From NCBI GenBank assembly GCA_018053185.1, contig JAGPLX010000014.1, positions 1 through 51,181 of the forward strand: a stretch of 51,181 nucleotides of DNA, given 5' to 3'. The position numbers and the translations under genes are program-made. The notes under the pieces were generated by a model. It saw only the letters and a list, made by a program, of their open reading frames with translations, made no database searches and was not told the origin of the DNA. Every line of letters starts with the position of its first letter. The first letter of the stretch is position 1. Positions 24,127-32,236 of this stretch are shown piece by piece. Source of the stretch: Syntrophobacteraceae bacterium. Its GTDB lineage: Bacteria > Desulfobacterota > Syntrophobacteria > Syntrophobacterales > Syntrophobacteraceae.

Positions 24127-26003
24127 GTCCCAAAAAGCCCGGCGGCTACCCATACAGCCTGGATGATTCCATCACCCGTTCGAGAAAGAAGGGGAAGCAG
24201 TCCCGTTTTTTATCGGCTCTGCTGTGGATCCTGCTTCTGGTCGTCACGGCAGCCGGGGTTCTCTTCTTCCTCAACCCGACCCTCCTGTCGGCGGTGAGTT
24301 CCTACCTGCCCTTCCCCAAGGAACTGGTGGCCATCCGACTTCTCCACAATGGGAAGGAGGTCATCCTTCTTCCCAATAGCCAATGCGTCGTCAATCCCCG
24401 GGATTCCCTGCAACTTCTGCAGGTCAAGACGGATGGCTGGGTATCGTGGGGAACCAAAGTGACGGCGTCGGAGATCGACGCCCGGGCCTTACGAACGCAA
24501 CCCAGAGTTTTTCGAGAGTTGATGCCCAACGAATCCTTTGAAACCCCCAAGACCATCGAACTCCGGGTCCTTCTGTGGAACCGCCCCATCGGAAAAGTTT
24601 CATTCCTGGTGCAATTGGATGCCAAGGATTGGCTCCAGAAGGCCAACACTACTGAGGACATGGAGCGCAAAATCTTCTACCTGGAAAAGGCCCTCCAGGA
24701 AAACACGGGAAATGTTCTGGTCAAGACGCAGCTGGCGACCCTCTATTTTGACTCCAAGCGCTACGACGAGGCTGCACAGCTATACAAGGAAATCAACGAG
24801 GTCGGCAAGACCAAGACGGTTTTGGAGCGCCTCCTCACCATCTATCAGATCCAAAAGCGGGTCGATGACGCCCTGATGACCTACCTCGAGCTGCTCCGGC
24901 TGTCGGAGGATCGGGAATTGTTCAAGGAGTTTGTCGACTATCTCCAAAAAAACAAGTCCAAGGAAGAAGCGGGAAGATTCCTGGAAAAACATCAGCACGA
25001 GGTGCCCAAAGCGTTCCACAGCTCCCTGCTCCTCGTCCTGGCCGAGCTCAACACCCAGGCCAGGAATTGGGCCAAAGCCGCGGCCACCTACGAAAAGGCC
25101 ATCAAATCAGGGGTTGAAGACCCGGATGTGTACTACAACCTGGCGGTGACTTATCAACACGGCGAGGACATGGACAAAGCCATCCATGCCCTGGAGCGCT
25201 ACCTCCACAAGAATCCTTCGGACATACGCAGCTGGATGCAATTGGGGGAACTTCAAGAAAAGAGGAAGGACTTTGCCAGCGCGCGGCGTACGTACCAGGC
25301 GGTCCTCCAGAAGAATCCCGGCAATAAGGAAGCTCTCCTCCGGATGGCGGCCGTGCTGGAGAAGATGAACGACAAGGGGGCACTGCAGGACATCTATGAA
25401 AAACTCCTTGCCGCTCAGCCCAAAAACAAGACCCTGCTGTACAACCTTGGGGTCCTCTACTATGAATCGAAAAAGTGGGACAAGGCCACGGAAGCTTTCG
25501 CAAAAATGGCGGCCATGGATCCCAGGGACCTGGAATCCCGAAAATATCTCCTGGATCTGTACCGCAAACAGAAGAACACCAAGGGAGAAATGGAAATCCT
25601 TGCTCAGCTGGCCCACCTGGACCCCGGCAACAGCGCAACCCTCGATTCGCTCTTCAAGGCCTATGATTCCAGGAAAGACTACAAGGGAATGGTCGAATTC
25701 TTCCGAGGCCTGGAGGAAAAACGGCAGGATTCCGTCCAACTCCACAATTACCTGCTGTACGGACTCCTGAAGACCGGCGATACCAAAGGTGCCTTGAAAC
25801 AACTGGACCATCTCATTCGCCTCCAACCCAGGGAGAAAAAACATTTGCGACAGGCGGCACGCCTGTATGAATCCACGGGCAATACGGCGGAAGCGCTGAA
25901 AAAGCTGGACCAACTGCTCAAGCTCGATCCCAGGGACGAGCAAGCCAAAGAAGACTACCTGCGGTTGCGCATGCAGGGGTTGTCCAAAAAGAAACAGCAA
26001 TGA
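24123..26003 (+). CDS. Membrane-anchored TPR protein
   Basis: 626 residues. A basic N-terminus leads to one transmembrane helix (about 29-50, LSALLWILLLVVTAAGVLFFLN), then a beta-rich region (about 60-165) and at least eight TPR-like helix pairs through the C-terminus, for example WAKAAATYEKAIKSGVEDPD, MDKAIHALERYLHKNPSDI, FASARRTYQAVLQKNPGNK, WDKATEAFAKMAAMDPRD and AEALKKLDQLLKLDPRDEQA. It probably acts as an assembly scaffold facing the periplasm; partners unknown. Translation is coupled to the rluB-like gene by an ATGA overlap. Last protein gene before the tRNA. Confidence 0.82.
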   Translation: MSPKKPGGYPYSLDDSITRSRKKGKQSRFLSALLWILLLVVTAAGVLFFLNPTLLSAVSSYLPFPKELVAIRLLHNGKEVILLPNSQCVVNPRDSLQLLQVKTDGWVSWGTKVTASEIDARALRTQPRVFRELMPNESFETPKTIELRVLLWNRPIGKVSFLVQLDAKDWLQKANTTEDMERKIFYLEKALQENTGNVLVKTQLATLYFDSKRYDEAAQLYKEINEVGKTKTVLERLLTIYQIQKRVDDALMTYLELLRLSEDRELFKEFVDYLQKNKSKEEAGRFLEKHQHEVPKAFHSSLLLVLAELNTQARNWAKAAATYEKAIKSGVEDPDVYYNLAVTYQHGEDMDKAIHALERYLHKNPSDIRSWMQLGELQEKRKDFASARRTYQAVLQKNPGNKEALLRMAAVLEKMNDKGALQDIYEKLLAAQPKNKTLLYNLGVLYYESKKWDKATEAFAKMAAMDPRDLESRKYLLDLYRKQKNTKGEMEILAQLAHLDPGNSATLDSLFKAYDSRKDYKGMVEFFRGLEEKRQDSVQLHNYLLYGLLKTGDTKGALKQLDHLIRLQPREKKHLRQAARLYESTGNTAEALKKLDQLLKLDPRDEQAKEDYLRLRMQGLSKKKQQ

Positions 26004-26064
26004 CCCTCGATATTTTCGGGAACTTCGCGGGAGGCAACTGGAACAGCACCGGCAGTAGAAAGGT

Positions 26065-26094
26065 TTGCTGTTGCAGTCCGATCGGTTTTATTGT
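26065..26094 (+). promoter_or_regulatory. Candidate sigma-70 promoter of tRNA-Val
   Basis: TTGCTG (26065-26070) and TATTGT (26089-26094) are separated by 18 bases and lie 36 bases ahead of the mature tRNA 5' end. Spacing and position suit a stable-RNA promoter. An overlapping alternative is TTGCAG with TATCAG at 17 bases. Confidence 0.4.
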
Positions 26095-26129
26095 ATCAGT
26101 GTTTCGGTCCTACGACACAGTTGGGACAT

Positions 26130-26205
26130 GGGCGGGTAACTCAGCGGTGAGAGTGCCATCCTCACACGGTGGAGGTCGGAGGTTCGAATCCTCTCCCGCC
26201 CACCA
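26130..26205 (+). tRNA. tRNA-Val (anticodon CAC), CCA encoded
   Basis: 76 bases that fold into a full cloverleaf: acceptor stem GGGCGGG/CCCGCCC, D stem ACTC/GAGT with loop AGCGGTGA, anticodon stem CCATC/GGTGG with loop CTCACAC (anticodon CAC at positions 34-36, reading GUG), T stem GGAGG/CCTCT with loop TTCGAAT, discriminator A and CCA in the DNA. U33 and the T-loop TTCGA are standard. The CAC anticodon assigns it to valine. It stands alone between the TPR gene and the convergent radical SAM gene, and no clear terminator follows. Confidence 0.96.
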
Positions 26206-26447
26206 AAAACCTCATCATCTCATCGACTTGCATAACTACCACTCCCAACCAGCTATTTGCACTTCCGTTACAAATCCTGGTCTTTTCGTTCAAGCCGGAT
26301 AAGGTTCCGGGACACCTGTTTTCTGGTCTCTACATATCCCGCCCGCAGTGCAGTTCCTCCGGACTGGTTTCCAGTTGAGCTGATTCCACGGGGGTAAGTG
26401 CCGATGCATCCTTCCCCACGTGGTTTGCCCTCCTGTGCAACTCTATT

Positions 26448-27488
26448 TCAGATCTCGAACCTTTTGACGCAGTTTTGACACGCCGAGTCCGGGCTGCCGG
26501 CCGCCAGGGCATCTCGGAACCGGCGGAAGTCCTGTTTCTCCGAGACGGCAAGGGGATCTTCATCCCGGACGTTCCCGAAAACCCTGCGGTTGGGATCAGG
26601 ACCCGAAATCGGAAGATTCAGATACACGCAGGGGGATATGGAGCCGTCCACCCCCACGAAGGCAGAACGAGCGATGTTCTCCCGGCAGATCCTTCCGGAA
26701 GCACATGGATTGGGGAGCGCCCAATGAAAGCCCAACCCGAGACGTCGAGCCTCGGCTTCAGTCTCCTTGAGGACGGCGGAGGCCCATCCCAGTTTCTCCG
26801 TTTCGTGCAGTGCGAAACCTTCGTCCTGCCATTCAGGTCCGGCAAGAAAATCCAGTGTACTGATCACCGCCGCATGCACACCCAGGTTTTGCATGAGTTT
26901 GGGAAGCCCCCTCACGGCTTCGACGTTCGAGGCCAGCATCAGGTAGGCGAAATGTACCTCGAGGTGGACCGCCGTTCGTGACTTTCGGACGGCCTGAAGC
27001 AGAGAGACGGCCCGACAAACCCGCTCGAAGTCGACGCCCCGACGGGATGCATTGCTCAGGGAGTCGATGCCCGCCAAAGAAAAGGCCAGGATGTCCACTC
27101 CGCTCTCCACGAGGTTCTTTGCCAGTTCCTCATCCATGGGCAGCCCACACGTGGTGGTGGAAACGGAGCACCCGGCCTTTCTCGCCAGCGAGACCATATC
27201 GAAAAAGCACGGGTGGATGAGTGGTTCGCCCCAACCTTGGAGGTGCACACGACTGGCCCGGCGCATCAGGGGCCACAAAAAACCGAAGGTCTCCATGTCC
27301 ATATCTCGGGCCATCCAGCGATCCCGCATGGTGGTATGGGGGCAATAGCCGCAGCGCCCGGGACAGCGCGAGGTCACTTCCACCTGCAGGCAATCCAAAG
27401 GACGACGGACCCCCAGCAACAACTCCCGGAGGTTCTCCCATATTCCCACCTGCTCCCGTGCCATTTCCGACTTCAAATTCTTCTTCAT
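26448..27488 (-). CDS. Radical SAM protein with SPASM-like C-terminus
   Basis: 346 residues. The SAM/[4Fe-4S] motif is C42-x3-C46-x2-C49 (RCPGRCGYCP), preceded by LQVEVTS and followed by the QGWGEPLIHP segment of the radical SAM barrel. The C-terminal part has further cysteines in a SPASM/twitch-like context: NPCASGRIC, GSISPCVYLNLP, the FGNVRDEDPLAV block and a final CQNC. Such proteins often modify peptides or act in cofactor assembly. No precursor peptide was found next to it. It is the last gene of a three-gene unit, 13 bases after the stand-alone GNAT gene. ATG with AGGA eight bases upstream. Function unknown. Confidence 0.85.
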   Translation of the reverse strand: MKKNLKSEMAREQVGIWENLRELLLGVRRPLDCLQVEVTSRCPGRCGYCPHTTMRDRWMARDMDMETFGFLWPLMRRASRVHLQGWGEPLIHPCFFDMVSLARKAGCSVSTTTCGLPMDEELAKNLVESGVDILAFSLAGIDSLSNASRRGVDFERVCRAVSLLQAVRKSRTAVHLEVHFAYLMLASNVEAVRGLPKLMQNLGVHAAVISTLDFLAGPEWQDEGFALHETEKLGWASAVLKETEAEARRLGLGFHWALPNPCASGRICRENIARSAFVGVDGSISPCVYLNLPISGPDPNRRVFGNVRDEDPLAVSEKQDFRRFRDALAAGSPDSACQNCVKRFEI

Positions 27489-27501
27489 GCCATGGTCCTG
27501 T

Positions 27502-28347
27502 TCATTTGCCGATAAGGACTCTCAGACGACTCAGAAAACCTGAAGTGCCGGGTTTCCAGGAAACCTGCACACAGGGCAGAAATGAGACGGCCCCCCATTT
27601 ACGCTTGAAAAAGCGGATCCCCTGGTTCACCCCGAGACCCAGGTTCATCCGCACCTGACCTCGAAGATGGCCTTCCTTGAGGAGTTCGAAGAGAAGTAGA
27701 TCAGCCGTGCCCGGAGGGGCAGAGAGAGGATCTCTGAAAGAAAACATGAAAAAGGCCGTGTGCAAAGAGGAATATTCCCCGACAGCGAAACCGGCCAGGC
27801 ACCCATCGGGAAGGCGCGCCGACAGGAGCAGGCTTCCCGAGGATGCAGCGAGGTACCGAGGTAGCCGGCGAAAGATCCATCGAGTTCCCGTGCCCAGATA
27901 CCTTCCGTCCAGATAGCTTTGAACCAGGGCAGCGTGGTGTTCCCCCCAGGAACTGTTGCGTTCGATTTTCAGCTCCCGGGCGGCACGGCGCAAAAGATTG
28001 CGCAGCTTTTGACCCGGTGGAGGTGGGGGCAAGGGAAGAGCGTAGTAACAGTCCTCTTCCACGACGCTTTTCTCGGGGGCCGCGCCGGGCTGCGCCGGAC
28101 CGATCACGGTCAGCCTCTCCAGGTTTGGAATTCGGAGGGCCTGGTCGACCGCTTCGTTCATGGCTTTCGTGTCCAGGGGGTCGTGCAGGGGGTAGCCCAC
28201 GAGAACCAAGTCCCCCCCCGATTCCAGGCCCACGCAATCCCCGATCATCCTGGCCCTGGAATCCGAGACGGTGCAAGCAAAGGGAAGGACCTGCTCGGGC
28301 GTCACGGCTTCGGCGGTAACCCTCGAAAGTAAACCGGGAACGATCAT
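27502..28347 (-). CDS. GNAT-like (BioF2/FemAB-type) acyltransferase domain protein
   Basis: 281 residues. The C-terminal half has the signature LGLGVNQGIRFFKRKWG (236-252), which resembles the acyl-CoA or acyl-tRNA binding end of GNAT/FemAB-like transferases. The N-terminal half has DLVLVGYPL and the block EEDCYYALPLPPPP. The whole chain aligns by eye with the first 260 residues of the next gene upstream, so the two are tandem paralogues. The start is the ATG at 28347, overlapping the upstream stop (ATGA), with TAAGGA seven bases upstream. Substrate unknown; GNAT membership is moderate confidence. Confidence 0.75.
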   Translation of the reverse strand: MIVPGLLSRVTAEAVTPEQVLPFACTVSDSRARMIGDCVGLESGGDLVLVGYPLHDPLDTKAMNEAVDQALRIPNLERLTVIGPAQPGAAPEKSVVEEDCYYALPLPPPPPGQKLRNLLRRAARELKIERNSSWGEHHAALVQSYLDGRYLGTGTRWIFRRLPRYLAASSGSLLLSARLPDGCLAGFAVGEYSSLHTAFFMFSFRDPLSAPPGTADLLLFELLKEGHLRGQVRMNLGLGVNQGIRFFKRKWGAVSFLPCVQVSWKPGTSGFLSRLRVLIGK

Positions 28348-30035
28348 CGACATTTCCTTACGGTATATCCCGCCTGGACCAGCATGTGCCGGAGGTGGAG
28401 CATATGGGCGGATCCAACGAAAATCGCGCAACGCCCTTCTTCCAGAAAAGGCCGCATTCGTTCCAGAAAGGTCTGGTCCCGTCGCTGGATGACCAGTTCC
28501 GTGCGGGATGGAAACTCGGTGCTGGTGCCCATCATTCCTTCGAGGTCTCCCCGCAGGTACGCCCTCATGTTTCTTTGGAGATACCCCTTCCACTGGCGGC
28601 ATCGCCTCAGGTAGTTCAGGATGCGCTCCATGGGAATGTTCTCCAGGGTCCGGATTTGTTCCGGGATCGTCTCCATGGCCCGCACGGCTTTCCCCATGTC
28701 CAGGGCGAGATGCCATGCCTCGAGATCCACGGATTGGGTCCAACCTTGACGCGCCAGAAAGCCCGTCCAGAGGGAAAAGAAGGCCATCCAGGGACGGGTT
28801 TCCGACAAGAGATAGCCCACGTCGGGAGGATTCGGGTACTGCAACCCCAAGAGGCGGGCCACCGGACCTCGGGGACCGCACACAACCCGCTCCAAACGCA
28901 CGATTTCCTGCCTGCTCAGGCAATCCACCAGCCTCGGGCTCCCCGCGTCCGGACTTCGTCCAATCTCGGAGACCTGGTCGAGACTCCCCTGATCCAGGGG
29001 TCCTTCGAAAAGGACCGTGTCCACTTTTTCGAAAAGATCTCGAAAGGAAGCTTCGAAACTGAAACAAAAGAAATGCGCCGTCCCACCGATCCAGGAGCGA
29101 CGACCGTTTTTCTCCACTTCCCAGAGCATGGCGAATTTTCGTTGAGGGGGAAGAGAGGCCAGGTACTGACGTTTGGACATGGACATAGTGGAGTGGGATG
29201 CCCATACCCGGAGGAAATCTCCCACCAGCGTCCGGGCACGCGGCTCCTCCTGCCATTCGGCCATCTCGTAAGGATAGGCGGGTTTCCCTCCCCACTTGGT
29301 CTTGAACCGGCGAATCCCCTCGTTGACTCCCAGTCCCAGATGCACGAAATCCTTGCCCTGGCGACGGGCCATCCGGACCATTTCGCGGAAGAGAAGATCG
29401 GAGGCGTAGGGAACATAATGGAGGCGTGAGTGGGCTCCCAGAAGATAGCTCGAGAAGCGACGTGGTGCGGTATCTACGAGCAGGCAGGCCGCAAGACAAC
29501 CGTTCGGATCCCAAGCATTCAGGAGGACCAGACCGTGAGCCCGTGGAAGCACAATTTCCGTTCGCGCGTAGAGCTCCTTCACATTGGGGGGCAGAGCGAC
29601 CCTGCCCATGAATTCAGCCCAAAGTCTTCGGTGAGCCGGGGTGAAAACCATCCCCTCTTCCACACGCACCAATGCGGCCGCTCGTTCCGCCAGGCGCAAG
29701 GGTCTCTTGGGCAGGGGACTCTCCAGGGGCAGGAGGTAGTAGCAGTCCCGTTCTCGGAGGTGCGGTTTGAGGCGAGCCGGCAAGGAGGGGCATATGGCCC
29801 AGCAGTCTCTTGCATTGGTTCGCCGGACGGCGTCAGCCAGGGCGTTTTCGAAAGATTCGGGACTGTAGGCGCTCGACAGAGGATAGCCCACGGCCACCAG
29901 CCAGTCGTCGGCGGCAAAAAAAAGGTAGGGACCGCAAAGAAACGGTTCCCCTCCGGACATTGCCCGCATGAACGCGACAGAGTGCTCGGGAACGTTTGCT
30001 GCATCCAAAACGGCTTGCAAATCCTGGGGAGTCAA
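28344..30035 (-). CDS. Fusion of GNAT-like transferase domain and TraB/GumN-type domain
   Basis: 563 residues. Residues 1-265 form a GNAT-like domain with LVAVGYPL, ERDCYYLLPL and LGLGVNEGIRRFKTKWG (233-249). Residues 290-563 carry the TraB/GumN pattern: FAMLWEVEKNGRRSWIGGTAH (GGTAH at 317-321, quoted in part), VLFEGPLD, the helix DMGKAVRAMETIPEQ (about 446-460), an RRDQTFLERM segment (518-527) and the second GxxH, FVGSAH (539-544). TraB/GumN proteins belong to the TIKI-like clan of possible metalloproteases. Signal peptide and transmembrane segments are absent, so it is probably cytoplasmic. The start is TTG at 30035 with GGAGAG five bases upstream. The fusion is not one I know. Confidence 0.75.
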   Translation of the reverse strand: MTPQDLQAVLDAANVPEHSVAFMRAMSGGEPFLCGPYLFFAADDWLVAVGYPLSSAYSPESFENALADAVRRTNARDCWAICPSLPARLKPHLRERDCYYLLPLESPLPKRPLRLAERAAALVRVEEGMVFTPAHRRLWAEFMGRVALPPNVKELYARTEIVLPRAHGLVLLNAWDPNGCLAACLLVDTAPRRFSSYLLGAHSRLHYVPYASDLLFREMVRMARRQGKDFVHLGLGVNEGIRRFKTKWGGKPAYPYEMAEWQEEPRARTLVGDFLRVWASHSTMSMSKRQYLASLPPQRKFAMLWEVEKNGRRSWIGGTAHFFCFSFEASFRDLFEKVDTVLFEGPLDQGSLDQVSEIGRSPDAGSPRLVDCLSRQEIVRLERVVCGPRGPVARLLGLQYPNPPDVGYLLSETRPWMAFFSLWTGFLARQGWTQSVDLEAWHLALDMGKAVRAMETIPEQIRTLENIPMERILNYLRRCRQWKGYLQRNMRAYLRGDLEGMMGTSTEFPSRTELVIQRRDQTFLERMRPFLEEGRCAIFVGSAHMLHLRHMLVQAGYTVRKCR

Positions 30036-30083
30036 GGCAGCTCTCCGTTTCTACGGCTGGAAGAGCCTGCGGGCAATGGCCGG

Positions 30084-30119
30084 CGGGGAATCCGGCTCGG
30101 AGTAGACGGATTCCCCGCG
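30084..30119. terminator. Perfect 12-base-pair hairpin upstream of the GNAT/TraB cassette
   Basis: GCGGGGAATCCG (30084-30095) and CGGATTCCCCGC (30108-30119) are exact reverse complements around a 12-base loop. It lies between the stop of the small membrane protein gene and the start of the fusion gene, both on the minus strand. There is no T-run, so it may be a Rho-assisted terminator or a leader hairpin, or a protein-binding site. It marks the likely border of the cassette. Confidence 0.5.
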
Positions 30120-30174
30120 GAAGCATGTGGAAACGGTAATCGGGCGTTATTACAATCCCTTGAGACCACGCGGG

Positions 30175-30408
30175 CTAGTCATGGTCGGAGGGGCGTGGGG
30201 GATATTCGAGGCTGTCTCCGATGACGGCAGAACCTTCGCCCGTTTCCTCGAGGTCCGTGTAATAGATGGCCGTCGCCCGCAAATTTCGTTCGTCGATGAC
30301 TTCCCCCATCCGTCGGGCACCAGGAAGATGCTTGCTCAGGGGAGCAACCAGGAAAAAGAGCCCCAGGATCAGGGCCACCCCCAGCGCCAGCTTCAGCCAG
30401 GAGTTCAT
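30175..30408 (-). CDS. Small single-span membrane protein next to the YeiH-type permease
   Basis: 77 residues. One transmembrane helix at about 4-22 (WLKLALGVALILGLFFLVAP) is followed by a polar tail (GEVIDERNLRATAIYYTDLEETGEGSAV). The family is not recognised. The start is the ATG at 30408 with GAGGGGGG just upstream; an ATG at 30471 would add 21 residues and reach into the end of the permease gene. Its position, 67 bases after the permease stop on the same strand, suggests an accessory role for that transporter, but this is inference. Confidence 0.6.
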   Translation of the reverse strand: MNSWLKLALGVALILGLFFLVAPLSKHLPGARRMGEVIDERNLRATAIYYTDLEETGEGSAVIGDSLEYPPRPSDHD

Positions 30409-30475
30409 CCCCCCTCGCGAATCCGAAGAAACGCAAGGGGGGTTTTGAAGGCGACTTTCCTTCTGGATCATCGTT

Positions 30476-32236
30476 CTACAGACTTGCCGTGACCTCGGGG
30501 AAAACAACGTAGAACATGATGTAGCCCACGAGCAGGGTCAGACAGAGCTGAAAGGTCTGCCCGAAGACATACAGGGTGATGGGCTTGCCTCCCTTGAAGT
30601 ATGGCTTGAATTCCCGGAAGTTCGTTTCAAGACCGATGGAAGTGAATGCCAGGGCAAAGAACCATTCGCGGGCGATCCGAGTGAAACCCCTCAAGACCCC
30701 CTGGTCGATCATGACCGTGCTCACGTCCTTCCCCAAATTGTGATCGATCAAGGAGAAGATGATGGAAGCAGCCATGAACCCGAGAACGAACTTGGGAAAA
30801 CGGTACCACACTTCCCACCAGCTCACCGTCTGGCCGGGAGCGCACTCCACCCTGGCGCACCAATACACGGCCACGCAAAATGCCACGACACCAATCAGCA
30901 CGTTTTGGATCATCTTGATGGTCGCAGCCACATACAGAGCTTTCTCTCCGTAAAAGGCACCGGCTGCAGCCACGGCTCCCGTGGAGTCGATGGTGCTGCC
31001 CATCCAGGCCCCCGCGAGGATCTGAGGCATTCCCACCAGCCTTGCAAATGCGGGTTGAGCAACCATGCAGACCGCAGTGAACACCATGGACAGACCAATG
31101 GCCAGGGTGAGCTCCTCCTTCTTGGCCCGGCAGGCCGCAGCCGTGGCGATGGCCGCCGAAACTCCGCAGACCGACATGTCGGCGGAAATAGTGATATTCA
31201 AGGTCTTGGAGGGCATCTTGATAACCCGTTGCCCGAACCAGTAAGTGAGGATCAGGGTGATGGGCGTGCAGATCCAGGCAACGAAAATGCCGGGTTTTCC
31301 GATGGCCAGGATTTTATTGAAAAGGATCTCGGCTCCAAGCAAAACCAGACCGGTCTTGATATAGAACTCGGTCTGAACGGCCGGCGTAATCCATTTGGGA
31401 GTTCCCACGGTGTTGCTGATGAGCATTCCGAAAACAATGGCCCAAAGCGGGAAGCCAAATCCCCAATGGTTCATGGTCGTCTGGGTTTCCGCCATGTAGG
31501 CGAGAACGGCCAGGACGAATACAGCGAAAAACCCGACAAAAAAGCGACCGAAGGAATGTCCCATGATCGCTCTGCCGAGACCGAAGAAGACGGCCAAAAC
31601 GACGGCCAGTCCCGCCAGGTAGGGAATACGGTTGAAGGGTTTGACGGAAGCCTTGCTCTTAGCCTTGGAGGCCTTATCTTTAGCCGCCAGCCAGGCAGCG
31701 ATCTGTTGCTCCGCTTCGCTGTTCAGGGAAGCGTCCTTGAATCCTGCTGCCGCAGCTGCTTCTTCCGCCGCCTTGGCCTTGGCCAGGGCTGCCTCTTCCG
31801 CTGCCTTGGCTTTTTCGAAAGCTTCCTTGGCTGCCGCGTTCATGGCATTGGCCGCCTCCTCGCTGCGGTAGAGGGCATCCAGGGGGTTGGTGGTCCAAGC
31901 GCCGGGAGGATCCAGAAACTGCCGGATAGTCTTTGCGAATGCCTGATCCCGTGCCCGGATTGCTTTCTTGGCGGCGGATGCCTGATGCCATGCAATGGTT
32001 TTGAATGGTGCCTTGGCGGCCTCTTCCTTCATGATGGCGTTGTACTTGGCAAGGTTCTCGTGCATCTTCTCGGGAGGTCGCGGCAAGAAGATCAAAAGCC
32101 CGACGATAAGAACGAGGAACCCCATCCAGATGGCCATCCAGTCCTCTTTGGTGTAGAGGTCCCGGAGAGTGGTTTTGCCGCTCTCGAGCACGACATATTC
32201 AGGTTCGCCAGGTTTCTTCACATCGTTTTCCACCAT
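30476..32236 (-). CDS. YeiH-type putative sulfate exporter family permease with long insertion
   Basis: 586 residues. One transmembrane helix (about 34-51) is followed by a soluble, Ala/Lys/Glu-rich, probably coiled-coil region (about 60-205, including AKAAEEAALAKAKAAEEAAA) and then a ten-helix transporter core with family blocks WGFGFPLWAIVFGMLISNTV, FYIKTGLVLLGAEILFNKI, the MSVCGVSAAIATAAACRAKK segment and SIGLETNFREFKPYFKGGKP. Ordinary YeiH proteins are near 340 residues, so the N-terminal 200 are extra; I recall similar long forms in sulfate reducers. Substrate is uncertain (sulfate, sulfite, taurine-derived anions). The ATG has AGGAGGAG six bases upstream. Confidence 0.85.
   Translation of the reverse strand: MVENDVKKPGEPEYVVLESGKTTLRDLYTKEDWMAIWMGFLVLIVGLLIFLPRPPEKMHENLAKYNAIMKEEAAKAPFKTIAWHQASAAKKAIRARDQAFAKTIRQFLDPPGAWTTNPLDALYRSEEAANAMNAAAKEAFEKAKAAEEAALAKAKAAEEAAAAAGFKDASLNSEAEQQIAAWLAAKDKASKAKSKASVKPFNRIPYLAGLAVVLAVFFGLGRAIMGHSFGRFFVGFFAVFVLAVLAYMAETQTTMNHWGFGFPLWAIVFGMLISNTVGTPKWITPAVQTEFYIKTGLVLLGAEILFNKILAIGKPGIFVAWICTPITLILTYWFGQRVIKMPSKTLNITISADMSVCGVSAAIATAAACRAKKEELTLAIGLSMVFTAVCMVAQPAFARLVGMPQILAGAWMGSTIDSTGAVAAAGAFYGEKALYVAATIKMIQNVLIGVVAFCVAVYWCARVECAPGQTVSWWEVWYRFPKFVLGFMAASIIFSLIDHNLGKDVSTVMIDQGVLRGFTRIAREWFFALAFTSIGLETNFREFKPYFKGGKPITLYVFGQTFQLCLTLLVGYIMFYVVFPEVTASL

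Noticed and set aside
26130-26205. tRNA-Val as an island attachment site for the GNAT/TraB cassette
   Set aside because: No second copy of the tRNA 3' end and no integrase were found in the neighbouring DNA.
28353-29514. N-terminal extension of the stand-alone GNAT gene over the fusion gene
   Set aside because: The ATG at 28347 has a proper ribosome-binding site and overlaps the upstream stop; the extension lies wholly over conserved coding sequence in another frame.
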